IMG/VR virus record: IMGVR_UViG_3300033571_011685
Coordinates: 1 to 64,000 of that record
Strand: one strand, 5' to 3'
Length of the DNA: 64,000 bases
Source: a virus
Under the pieces are notes generated by a model. That model had not been told where the DNA came from. It was given only the letters and a program-made list of their open reading frames with translations, and made no database searches. The position numbers and the translations under genes were made by a program. Shown here piece after piece: positions 33,105-41,094 of the stretch (its first letter is position 1; each line of letters starts with the position of its first letter).

Positions 33105-34767
33105 AGTTGAACATTTCCCGCTTGTCCAAGTCAGAGTTCCAAAACTCATCCTTACGATCGTTGCTGACCTTGGATAAAGACTCGTTCAAGTCTGTATCGT
33201 GTTCATGATCTCCGCTGGAATACATGCCAAACGGCAGCATCTCTTCTTCGAACATCTTTTCATTCTGTTCGAATATCTTCTTTCTGATATCAAGATCTGT
33301 GATTTCTTTGAGATACGGCTGAGTCGTCAGCCACCCAAAGAGAACGCAGCACATTGCCAAGTCATCGTGACCTTCTTCAGCCTCGTATGATTGTCCTTTG
33401 AGAGAGAATCTCGACAGCTCGTAAATAATGTCGTAGTCTTCGATGATAAACTTGTCTGACTCTACTAGCGTCTTGAGAGTAGCACAGCCAATTCTCTTGA
33501 CCTGCTTGGTCGTTCTGACACCTCTGTGTGTCGTTGTGGCAAAACCCCCTGACAGCGATTGACCAGCTCTGCCGCTATTGGCAGTTACAAAGACTCCGTC
33601 ATACTCGATGTCATGATGGAGAATGTCTGCTACCTGTTGTCCTATATCGTTCGTCTCGACTAGAACTAGAGCTTCGTTGTATTTCTTGGCCACCTCATAG
33701 ATGACATTGGGAAAGATAAGAGGACTAATGAGATTGTTTCTAAACGTGGCAACGATCTTATATGGGAAAGTATTGACGTTGACCACTATGAATGCGCTGT
33801 AGTCTCCTCCAGCGCCTCGAGCAGTATCTACTACCACTGCATATATGATCTTCTCTTCCGGCTCTTCATAGACCTTAAGACCGAGATCGTTTTGCTGAAT
33901 AGGTGTACGAAACGTCATGGCAGCCAATTTTCTGGGATTGATCAGCGTATTAGATGATCCCAAAAACTCGCACTCGAATTCCTGTCTAAACTGATCTTCT
34001 GAAGTGTTGGAGATGGTCTCTTCTCTCCATACTTCGTCTCTACCCGGAATCTGTGACCAATGAACGTCTACTCGCTCGTACTTATTTCTACCTTCTTCTG
34101 AGTCGACCCATATCTTATAGAACATGTTCATGCCGTTGGGAGTCGACGTGATAAGAACCTTCGTGGTCTGTCCGGACGAAATGGTCGGATATACGGAGGC
34201 GAAGAATTCTTCTTGAATATTGTTGGGAACGAATGCAAACTCGTCGAGGTAGACTAGGTTGAAAGATCCACCGCGAATGGCTGACGATGAGGTGGCAGCT
34301 GACAGAATCTCTGAGCCGTTCTCTAACTCGATGTTGCCCTTGTTCCATTGTCTGACGCCCATCTGCAACCATTTAGGGAGATGTTCGTACATCAGCTGGA
34401 TACGAGACAAGATCTCTCGAGCCTGTCTGTCTTTGTTGGCAAGGATAGCGATGCTGTATTGCTCTGTAAACAGGATCTTCCACAGCATGAAGCCCGCGAC
34501 AGTGGTCGTCTTACCGACCTGACGAGGCATCTTACAGATGACGTAACGATTGTCTTCAAACTTTCTAATCATTTCTTCCTGAAACGGCCACAGTTCGAAG
34601 TTGATCAATCCGCGATCGACGTTGACGATCTTACAGTAAGTTTTGATAAAGTAGATCTGATCGTTCATGCACCTGAGATACTCCTCCAACTGCTCTGGAG
34701 TGTACTCGATTCTTGCATCGGCGCGTTTGAGTTTAGGATTACCTAAGTATGAATCAGCTCTCGACAT
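33100..34767 (-). CDS. gp17: Terminase large subunit gp17
   Basis: DNA-packaging motor ATPase and headful nuclease. 555 aa (T4, 610). Walker A is PRQVGKTT (81-88), Walker B LVYLDEFAF (171-179), the coupling motif is in LITSTPNGMNMFY, and the RNase H-like nuclease starts at AVVVDTARGAGGDYSAF. The C-terminus is acidic. It overlaps the gp16 gene by 14 bases. Confidence 0.97.
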   Translation of the reverse strand: MSRADSYLGNPKLKRADARIEYTPEQLEEYLRCMNDQIYFIKTYCKIVNVDRGLINFELWPFQEEMIRKFEDNRYVICKMPRQVGKTTTVAGFMLWKILFTEQYSIAILANKDRQAREILSRIQLMYEHLPKWLQMGVRQWNKGNIELENGSEILSAATSSSAIRGGSFNLVYLDEFAFVPNNIQEEFFASVYPTISSGQTTKVLITSTPNGMNMFYKIWVDSEEGRNKYERVDVHWSQIPGRDEVWREETISNTSEDQFRQEFECEFLGSSNTLINPRKLAAMTFRTPIQQNDLGLKVYEEPEEKIIYAVVVDTARGAGGDYSAFIVVNVNTFPYKIVATFRNNLISPLIFPNVIYEVAKKYNEALVLVETNDIGQQVADILHHDIEYDGVFVTANSGRAGQSLSGGFATTTHRGVRTTKQVKRIGCATLKTLVESDKFIIEDYDIIYELSRFSLKGQSYEAEEGHDDLAMCCVLFGWLTTQPYLKEITDLDIRKKIFEQNEKMFEEEMLPFGMYSSGDHEHDTDLNESLSKVSNDRKDEFWNSDLDKREMFNL

Positions 34768-35152
34768 CTCTGTTCTTCAAATATTTTTGAAGCTCGGCCG
34801 TAGATCCAACGAATAGGTTATTCGTTACTTGCTGCGGAGAAGCGTCAGGTTCATTTTCAAGAAGTTTCTTCTTCTTGGCTTGCAGGTCGAGCAAGTCTTT
34901 GCTGGCACCGACCATGGTATTCATAAGTGTAGATAGAACCTCGTATGCTCTTGGGTGTTGGCTCTGTTTAGCCACATCCATGAGATCGAACAGGGCCGCT
35001 TGTCCTTTTGAAATAACGTCCATCAAGTTTTCACGAGCAAACTGAAAATCGTCTTGAACCTGAGCATCACCGGTAGAATCTTGTTTTTGAAAAGGAACAA
35101 GCTCTGTGCTCTTTGCTGGTTCTACGTTCAATACATCGTCTAAATGTTTCAT
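34754..35152 (-). CDS. gp16: Terminase small subunit gp16
   Basis: Recognises DNA for packaging and regulates gp17. 132 aa (T4, 164). The conserved core is DDFQFARENLMDVISKGQAA, then SQHPRAYEVLSTLM. It is followed by a Lys-rich coiled coil (LLDLQAKKKKLLENE). Position next to gp17 agrees. Confidence 0.9.
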   Translation of the reverse strand: MKHLDDVLNVEPAKSTELVPFQKQDSTGDAQVQDDFQFARENLMDVISKGQAALFDLMDVAKQSQHPRAYEVLSTLMNTMVGASKDLLDLQAKKKKLLENEPDASPQQVTNNLFVGSTAELQKYLKNRDVES

Positions 35153-35161
35153 AACTACCTC

Positions 35162-36013
35162 TTAGGGATCTGTAGTAAAGTCTATGATAAAGGCATAGTC
35201 GTCTGTAGGTTGCACTAAACTTCTGTCTATCGCCACAGCAGAATTTGTAGTAGGATCTCCGTTGGCATCTAATCCAGGAGTCACCTTGACAGTCAGGTCA
35301 TATTCTATACCCGTGTCATTGTTTATGGCATAGTTGAAGGTTAGTTCGCGATCTACAGCATTAAAGTTAGCTTCTACTTGTGTGATTAGCCCGCCTTCTC
35401 CCATACCGCTCTTCTGTGTTATGGTCGGACCGAACAGCGCGCCTTTCATAGTAAACTCAAGAGTCCAGATGATTGCTCTTCTCTGCATGAAGTCGCCTTC
35501 ATAGCTATCTTCTGTACTAACGCTGTTCAAGATGACTGGGACGTCCAACTTGAAATCGATGTCTGGCATGATGTTGAGCGTGTTGGTCCACTCAGGCGTA
35601 AAGTACGGTAAAATCTGTTCGACTATCTTTGTGCCATCTTCAGCGTTCTTGACCATGATGCTCAGCTGAAACGTCATGTCATATGGGACTGGTCGGTATT
35701 GATATGCTACGCCGTTTGTAAGAAACTTAAAGTCTTTGTTAATAGTAGTTAATTTTCTTTCAGGAGCATAACGAATGCCTGTCATCTCAAAAGCCATGCG
35801 CGGAAGAGTCATGGCAATAGGATTTTGCAGATCGGGATTGCCTTCTAACCTGGCCAAGAACTTTTCTTTCGGGCCATAGTTTAGCGGCACCTTAAGAGTC
35901 TGTATGTTCTCTCCGCTAGAATTCTTACGATTGATGTACAGGTTGTTGAACAGTGTGCCAAAATAAATGACATACTTTCTCAGTGTTCCGTGATGCCACG
36001 TCTTACCAAACAT
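35162..36013 (-). CDS. gp15: Tail sheath stabiliser gp15
   Basis: Caps the contracted or extended tail and joins it to the neck. 283 aa (T4, 272). Conserved parts: MFGKTWHHGTLRKYVIYFGT, KVPLNYGPKEKFLARLEGNP and LPRMAFEMTGIRYAPERKL. The ATG overlaps the gp14 stop (TAATG). The order 13-14-15-16 matches T4. Confidence 0.93.
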   Translation of the reverse strand: MFGKTWHHGTLRKYVIYFGTLFNNLYINRKNSSGENIQTLKVPLNYGPKEKFLARLEGNPDLQNPIAMTLPRMAFEMTGIRYAPERKLTTINKDFKFLTNGVAYQYRPVPYDMTFQLSIMVKNAEDGTKIVEQILPYFTPEWTNTLNIMPDIDFKLDVPVILNSVSTEDSYEGDFMQRRAIIWTLEFTMKGALFGPTITQKSGMGEGGLITQVEANFNAVDRELTFNYAINNDTGIEYDLTVKVTPGLDANGDPTTNSAVAIDRSLVQPTDDYAFIIDFTTDP

Positions 36014-36747
36014 TAGATAATCCTCTCACTAAACGGGTCGATATCGGTCCAATCGATGATGTCTTTTGCCACTTGTTCGGTTTGAATCTCGTCGTTGTCT
36101 GCAAAAACGTCTTGTGCTTGTGTATCTAAGCTGTATTGTTCTTGAACTATATCGAAACCGTCTTCGTCTGTGATAACGTCGCCGTCTTCAGTCTTCAGAC
36201 CAAAAGTCGACATATTGGTCGAGTACTTACGCTCGATGTCATCGATCTCTTTGATGCCTGTATTGAGTTTCTCGCCACTGTACTCATAGAGCTCGCATGT
36301 CAGATCGTACATCTGCAGAGAACCGAGTTGATAGAAGATGGCCTTATTTTCTACATACTTGATGATGAACAGTCGACGCATCATTGTAGAATAGATCAAG
36401 TCGCCCTCTTGTGGGCGATCGATAGCCTCTATAGATCCTATATCATTATCAAACGTTCTGATTGCCAAAGTAAACGTGGTTTGATCTCTGATCTGCAAGT
36501 TAAACTTTGATAAGAAGTTTCCGTCGCATTCAAACGACTGAAAGTTCTTGATGTACATCTCTACAAAGTATGCTGAGCGATACTCTGAGACAGGATCTTC
36601 GCCGTAGATGTCGTCTTTATTAATCAACGTGCGCGGACAATAGTATACGTCGTGGCCATAGATCTTGATAGATTCTATGATCAAGTCTTCGATCAAGATT
36701 TGCTCTTGACTATTTCCAAAGTTGTTAAAGAATACTGAAGTCGACAC
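36013..36747 (-). CDS. gp14: Neck protein gp14
   Basis: Head-completion and neck connector. 244 aa (T4, 256). Typical features: IEDLIIESIKIYGHDVYYCP, then GEDPVSEYRSAYFVEMYIKN and LYEYSGEKLNTG. The start is a GTG at 36747 with AGGA upstream. Position between 13 and 15 agrees. Confidence 0.92.
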   Translation of the reverse strand: MSTSVFFNNFGNSQEQILIEDLIIESIKIYGHDVYYCPRTLINKDDIYGEDPVSEYRSAYFVEMYIKNFQSFECDGNFLSKFNLQIRDQTTFTLAIRTFDNDIGSIEAIDRPQEGDLIYSTMMRRLFIIKYVENKAIFYQLGSLQMYDLTCELYEYSGEKLNTGIKEIDDIERKYSTNMSTFGLKTEDGDVITDEDGFDIVQEQYSLDTQAQDVFADNDEIQTEQVAKDIIDWTDIDPFSERII

Positions 36748-36761
36748 AGCGCAATCCTATG

Positions 36762-37505
36762 TTAGCCAATCATATCCATGACCGGGAGCGAGTGTGTATT
36801 GATCATCTCTTGCTCCATCTTATCCAATTCGGCTCGAGCATCGTCGAGTATCTTCTCGCCGTTGAACTGTACTCCGCCGGGCAGAGACAGACCAGAAAAC
36901 TTGGTCAGATTGGATCCCCACTGGTACTTTATCTTGGCAGTGCAATAATTCTGTAACCAACGATCACCCCATGCATCTGTCCAAACATCAGGATCAATGA
37001 CCTCGTATGCCTGAACGAGGAGAAAGTCTCCAGTTCTCATAGTGGTCCAGTCCATGTCAATGTGCAGACGGTCTTTGTGGCGTGAGTAGCGAATCGGTTG
37101 CTTGCCGACCAGAAGCTCTGTCAACAGACCGAGGTGTTCCATGACCATGTAGTATGGAATCAGGGAAATGTTGGTGAGTGTATATAAATCATTAAGGGCA
37201 ATCTGATAGCGGATGTTAAACAGGTCATCTGTGCGAATGGAAGGATCGCCCATAGAGAACACGCTCACTGCACCGATAATATTTTCAGGTAAAGTGATAT
37301 ATTTGTTCGCTTTATCTGTGTCAGTTATCGGATGCTTGTAGTATATTAGTTCAGAGCCATCGAAGTGATAGTCCCAGTAGTAGCGTAAAGACTCGTCGAT
37401 GCGATCTTCGATCTGATCATCATCTACGTTGATTTCGATTACTGGCTTGCCGAGTTTTCTCAGGCAATACTCTTTGAATTCAGATCTACTTGCTGGAACG
37501 GCCAT
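36762..37505 (-). CDS. gp13: Neck protein gp13
   Basis: Head-completion protein that forms the neck with gp14. 247 aa (T4, 309). Conserved: MAVPASRSEFKEYCLRKLGK, IEINVDDDQIEDRIDESLRY and YYMVMEHLGLLTELLVGK. It is the first gene of the leftward morphogenesis run, next to the plus-strand island, with a late promoter just upstream. Confidence 0.92.
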   Translation of the reverse strand: MAVPASRSEFKEYCLRKLGKPVIEINVDDDQIEDRIDESLRYYWDYHFDGSELIYYKHPITDTDKANKYITLPENIIGAVSVFSMGDPSIRTDDLFNIRYQIALNDLYTLTNISLIPYYMVMEHLGLLTELLVGKQPIRYSRHKDRLHIDMDWTTMRTGDFLLVQAYEVIDPDVWTDAWGDRWLQNYCTAKIKYQWGSNLTKFSGLSLPGGVQFNGEKILDDARAELDKMEQEMINTHSLPVMDMIG

Positions 37506-37522
37506 TATGCACCTCTTTTACT

Positions 37523-37550
37523 TGTATTTATAATGAGGCAGATATATAGT
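37523..37550 (+). promoter_or_regulatory. Plus-strand promoter TGTATT-N16-TATAGT
   Basis: Plus strand: TGTATT at 37523-37528, a 16-base spacer and TATAGT at 37545-37550. The predicted start is about 13 nt before the cupin gene, with GGAG at 37561-37564. One base differs from the minus-strand consensus. Confidence 0.5.
37525..37532 (-). promoter_or_regulatory. Late promoter TATAAATA before gp13
   Basis: Exact TATAAATA on minus, 19 bases before the gp13 ATG. It overlaps the plus-strand promoter motif in a 64-base divergent gap. Confidence 0.7.
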
Positions 37551-37569
37551 ATTATGATACGGAGATAGT

Positions 37570-37914
37570 ATGGGAACCAAATCCGCTAAAGTGTGGGGCA
37601 CCACAGAGCTGGTGTTGTCAAACTCTCAGTTTGAATTTCACAGAATAGTTTTCAAAAAAGGTTATAAGTGCTCTGAGCACAAGCACAAGACGAAGTCAAA
37701 CGGCTTCTTCATCGAATCTGGTTACATGTTGGTCAGAGTCTGGGACGGAGACGACGTCAACGAGATTAAGTTAGGGCCAGGAGATTTTACTGCTGTGCCT
37801 CCTGGCGTATTTCATCAGTTCGAAGGATTAGCAGACGGCGTGGCCTTCGAGCTTTACTGGGCAGAGTTCGATCCCAACGACATTGAACGCAGAACGTTAG
37901 GATGTAAAGCATAA
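37570..37914 (+). CDS. Cupin-domain protein
   Basis: 114-aa single cupin barrel. Motif 1 is CSEHKHKTKSNGFFIESGYM (His ligands and Glu) and motif 2 is GPGDFTAVPPGVFHQFEG (His). Relatives include sugar-phosphate isomerases and nucleotide-sugar enzymes. As the first gene of the KDO operon it may act on a sugar or be a sensor. GGAG lies 5 nt before the ATG. The exact reaction is unknown. Confidence 0.8.
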   Translation: MGTKSAKVWGTTELVLSNSQFEFHRIVFKKGYKCSEHKHKTKSNGFFIESGYMLVRVWDGDDVNEIKLGPGDFTAVPPGVFHQFEGLADGVAFELYWAEFDPNDIERRTLGCKA

Positions 37915-38690
37915 TGAGAATCATTGCAGGACCATGCCAGCACGAATCTTTCGAACACTCTAACATGATCGCAGAGCACTGCTCTACTGTCTGTAAAAAG
38001 TATGGTATAGAATACTATTTCAAGGCCAGCTACGACAAGGCCAATCGCAGCAGAATTACTTCGAAGCGCGGTCAAGGTCTAAAGAACACCATGAAAGACT
38101 TTGATCTTTTGAAGGCTGAGATTCCTGGTCTGAAGATTCTCACAGACGTACATGACGTCGAGCAAGTGTATCTGATCGCAGACGAATACAGCAGATGTGT
38201 AGACGTCTTACAGATTCCAGCCTTTCTATGCAGACAGACGGATCTTATCATTGCAGCTTCTAGCACTAGAAAGATCGTCAACATCAAGAAAGGCCAGTTC
38301 GTCGCTCCGTGGGACGTCGAAGACATCCTCGATAAGGCAAAGGATGCCAGAGAAGTTTGGATCACCGAGCGTGGCACATGTTTCGGGTACAATCGTTTGG
38401 TGGTAGATTTCACTGGCCTAGACTTTATGTTGACCAACTACCCAAATGTGGTGTTCGACGTTACTCACAGCGTGCAAGAACCCGGCGTAGGAGGCAATAG
38501 ATCTTTTGTTCCTGGCCTAGCTCGAGCTGCATCAGCCATGGGCGTCAAGAACTTCTTCTTTGAAGTCCACGACAATCCACCAGAGGCTCCGTCTGACGGA
38601 GACAACATGATTTATTTAGAAGACTTCGAAGAGGTCGTAGATATGATAGTAGGGTGTCATTATGTCAACAGCGATTATTATCCCAGCTAG
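37914..38690 (+). CDS. kdsA: KDO-8-phosphate synthase KdsA
   Basis: Condenses phosphoenolpyruvate with arabinose-5-phosphate to KDO-8-phosphate. 258 aa (E. coli, 284). Family motifs: FKASYDKANRSRITSKRGQG, ILTDVHDVEQ, DVLQIPAFLCRQTDL, VNIKKGQFVAPWD and VFDVTHSVQEPG. The N-terminal GPCQHES has Cys8 where metal-independent enzymes have Asn. With His in DVTH, Glu in EVHDNP and Asp in PSDGDN, it looks like a metal-dependent form. The start overlaps the cupin stop (TAATG). Confidence 0.92.
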   Translation: MRIIAGPCQHESFEHSNMIAEHCSTVCKKYGIEYYFKASYDKANRSRITSKRGQGLKNTMKDFDLLKAEIPGLKILTDVHDVEQVYLIADEYSRCVDVLQIPAFLCRQTDLIIAASSTRKIVNIKKGQFVAPWDVEDILDKAKDAREVWITERGTCFGYNRLVVDFTGLDFMLTNYPNVVFDVTHSVQEPGVGGNRSFVPGLARAASAMGVKNFFFEVHDNPPEAPSDGDNMIYLEDFEEVVDMIVGCHYVNSDYYPS

Positions 38691-39297
38691 ACTCAAGTCT
38701 ACACGATTCCCAAATAAGATGCTTGCCGACATGGGAAATGGCAAGACGCTTATTCGTCACGTAGTCGATAAGTGCTGGTCATTTGGCTACGACGTCTATG
38801 TGGCCACAGACAGCGATGAGATTGCCAGAGAAGTTGGCTACAACGTCATCAAGACCAGTAAGCTGCACGAAAACGGCACGAGTCGTTGCTCTGAGGCCGC
38901 AGAGAAGTTGAACTATGATTGCTTCGTCAATGTTCAAGGCGACATGCCGGATATCACTCAAGAAGTCGTAGATGCAGTTGTAGGAAAATTAGATATTGCC
39001 AATGTCTCCACCGCATGCGCCAAGAACAAGTCTTCTGTACATGTTACACATTCCAACGACATGGCTCGCTGGTTTAGTCGTCATATTCCATACGGGGACG
39101 GGCACTTAGGTGTATACGGTTACACTAAAGAAGCATTAATTCGCTATCGCACTCTCAAAAAGTTTCCTGAAGAAGACTTAGAAAGCTTAGAGCAGTTACG
39201 CTGGCTACAAAATGGAATTGCTGTTGCAGTAGCAAACACTAACTTTAGCGGAATGGAGATCAATACTCCAGAAGATCTCGCAGCATGGCGAACTTAA
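38662..39297 (+). CDS. kdsB: CMP-KDO synthetase KdsB
   Basis: Activates KDO with CTP to CMP-KDO. 211 aa, shorter than bacterial KdsB (about 248). Motifs: IIPARLKSTRFPNKML, ATDSDEIA, NGTSRCSEA, CFVNVQGDMPDI, HIPYGDGHLGVYGYTKEAL and LESLEQLRWLQNG. It overlaps kdsA by 29 bases with AGTAGGG upstream of its ATG. KdsA plus KdsB give an activated sugar from host precursors, though the KDO-8-phosphate phosphatase would have to be the host's. Confidence 0.9.
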   Translation: MSTAIIIPARLKSTRFPNKMLADMGNGKTLIRHVVDKCWSFGYDVYVATDSDEIAREVGYNVIKTSKLHENGTSRCSEAAEKLNYDCFVNVQGDMPDITQEVVDAVVGKLDIANVSTACAKNKSSVHVTHSNDMARWFSRHIPYGDGHLGVYGYTKEALIRYRTLKKFPEEDLESLEQLRWLQNGIAVAVANTNFSGMEINTPEDLAAWRT

Positions 39298-39860
39298 TAT
39301 TCAGCGGAAAGATAACAGAAGATGAGTTAGCTCGAGTAAGACGTGACATAGATCTTATACGTCCGCTTATTAAACCTGCAGCGGTTTATGGCAAAAAGAA
39401 GACTTACACCGACAAAAGCTTTCGCGACTGTCTAATATATCACCTGAAACAAGAGCAGTCTCCATTTATCTTCAATTGCCTAAATTCGTATATTTTAGAG
39501 CTATATTCTTGGACAGACTTAGATTTGACAGAAATGCCAGAAGTCCAATTTTCTAGATATGAAAAGGGTGGAAAGTTTAATTGGCACAGAGATGATATCA
39601 GAACTGGTAAAGAGAAGATTCGAGGGTTCACCTTTGTCATGAATCTATCTGATCCAGATAGCTATCGAGGCGGAGAGTTACTGGTTCAAGTAGGAGATCA
39701 GCAGTTGGTATTAGACAAGAGTCCTGGATCGTTCATCATCTTTCCTTCCATATTAAGACACATGGCATGTGAGGTAAAGTCTGGAGTCAGAGAGTCTCTA
39801 GTGCTTTGGACACATTTTAACAAGCAAGATATTAAATGGATAGAGAAGAACGCAAGCTAA
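39285..39860 (+). CDS. 2-oxoglutarate/Fe(II) oxygenase (prolyl hydroxylase-like)
   Basis: 191-aa double-stranded beta-helix enzyme. The metal motif HxD is in FNWHRDD, the distal His in LRHMACEV, and the 2OG-binding Arg in GVRESLVLW. GELLVQVGDQQLVLDKSPGS is typical of prolyl-4-hydroxylase-type proteins. It hydroxylates a protein, sugar or other small substrate; which one is not evident. It overlaps kdsB by 13 bases and the GT2 gene by 25. Confidence 0.85.
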   Translation: MANLIFSGKITEDELARVRRDIDLIRPLIKPAAVYGKKKTYTDKSFRDCLIYHLKQEQSPFIFNCLNSYILELYSWTDLDLTEMPEVQFSRYEKGGKFNWHRDDIRTGKEKIRGFTFVMNLSDPDSYRGGELLVQVGDQQLVLDKSPGSFIIFPSILRHMACEVKSGVRESLVLWTHFNKQDIKWIEKNAS

Positions 39861-40531
39861 CTCTCGGGACTACGTACTATAACAATCCCGAGCATCTAGT
39901 TAGGTTTGTAAAAAATCATTTGCCTTACGTCGACGAGCTTATCGTGGTCGACGACGCGTCTCCTGATCCTGCGATAGATCATCTACCTCAAGATCCAAAG
40001 ATCAAGCTGTATCGTGTGACCAAGGACTATGGTTTCAATTCACACGGCTGTCGCAATCTTATTATGAAAGAGAGTTCGAACGACTGGGTAATCTTGTTAG
40101 ATGTAGACAGAAACTTTCCTCATGCAGACCATGACATTCCATATCTCAAGCGCCGGCCTCTGAAAGAAGACACGCTCTATAGATTCATGGCCAACACGAT
40201 ATGGAATCTAAACAAAGGGGCACATGAATCTGTCAATGACTTTATGATCCATCGATCACACTTCTTCAGCGCAGGAGGATACGACGAAGAACTTATTGGC
40301 GTCAGAGACGGTGATAGACAGTATTTCGAACAGCTTAAGCACTTTGGTACTGAAGAGTTGTTGCCTCAGATTCATATGTACTTGATGCGGAAGCCGTCTC
40401 GCGGCAAAAAAGAACGCTCCCCAAAAGATAAGAAGGGGAGCGCTTACATATATGGAAAGATCAGGAGAAGAATGAAGAGACCTGATCCGAACAAACCCAT
40501 CTTGACCTTTGAATGGACTCAGCTCTTATAG
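39836..40531 (+). CDS. Family 2-type glycosyltransferase
   Basis: 231 aa, GT-A fold. The N-terminal LGTTYYNNPEHL, ELIVVDDASPDPA and the metal-binding WVILLDVDRNF are clear, with SAGGYDEELIG later. The C-terminus is Lys/Arg-rich. Its coding sequence there also encodes a minus-strand terminator (40406-40442). Its 3' end overlaps the convergent methyltransferase gene by 13 bases. It is the last gene of the KDO operon and may use CMP-KDO or another donor. Confidence 0.8.
   Translation: MDREERKLTLGTTYYNNPEHLVRFVKNHLPYVDELIVVDDASPDPAIDHLPQDPKIKLYRVTKDYGFNSHGCRNLIMKESSNDWVILLDVDRNFPHADHDIPYLKRRPLKEDTLYRFMANTIWNLNKGAHESVNDFMIHRSHFFSAGGYDEELIGVRDGDRQYFEQLKHFGTEELLPQIHMYLMRKPSRGKKERSPKDKKGSAYIYGKIRRRMKRPDPNKPILTFEWTQLL
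40406..40442 (-). terminator. Minus-strand terminator inside GT2 gene
   Basis: On minus, CGCTCCCC, a 12-base loop and GGGGAGCG are followed by TTCTTTTTT. On plus, no T-run follows. It stops leftward transcripts of the 40.5-46 kb operon before they run into the KDO genes. Confidence 0.75.
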
Positions 40532-41094
40532 ACTACGATTACGTATAGATCTATGATGGTGGTCTCTTTATCCTTCCTGACATTGTGCCAGATCCAGTTT
40601 GTATTGACTCTTACATTCTTGGTCTTACTAGGATATACTTCTATACGATAGTCGCCGACGTTCTTTATTCTGTCTACGATGATGTCTAGACATTCTTTTC
40701 CCATGACATCTTCGATGACGTAGGCATGTTCAAACACGTCACATAGATTTTCGAACGTCTGAATGATGTGCTTATAGAAGTGTGAACCGTCGTCTATAAT
40801 GACGTCGTAGTTTCCTAAAATATCTTTGATTGCTGGATCAGTAGAATCGTGTAACACGATCTTCGCGCCAGATGCTTCTATCGAGGCATCAAACTTTGCA
40901 TCAGTAATATCCACGCCAGTCAAATCACAGTAAGGGAAAAGAGTGGCCCAAGCGAGCAGCGAGTGTCCCTTTAGAACGCCCACTTCCAAGATGGATTTAG
41001 GCGGATCTACAAAAACCTTCTCATATACTTCGTGATAGTTGTGTGAGCCAGCTTTGTCTGTCAGACAGGTTTCAAAGACTTCCTTAATCTTCAT
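40519..41094 (-). CDS. Class I methyltransferase-like (MycE/CmcI type)
   Basis: 191 aa. SAM-binding motif SILEVGVLKGHSLLAWATLF, then LTGVDIT, and NYDVIIDDGSHFYKHIIQTF, a pattern of small-molecule or sugar O-methyltransferases of the mycinamicin/cephalosporin family. It is the last gene of the leftward operon and overlaps the radical SAM gene by 11 bases. A paralogue with the same motifs lies at 44747-45511. Likely target: a glycan. Confidence 0.72.
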   Translation of the reverse strand: MKIKEVFETCLTDKAGSHNYHEVYEKVFVDPPKSILEVGVLKGHSLLAWATLFPYCDLTGVDITDAKFDASIEASGAKIVLHDSTDPAIKDILGNYDVIIDDGSHFYKHIIQTFENLCDVFEHAYVIEDVMGKECLDIIVDRIKNVGDYRIEVYPSKTKNVRVNTNWIWHNVRKDKETTIIDLYVIVVYKS

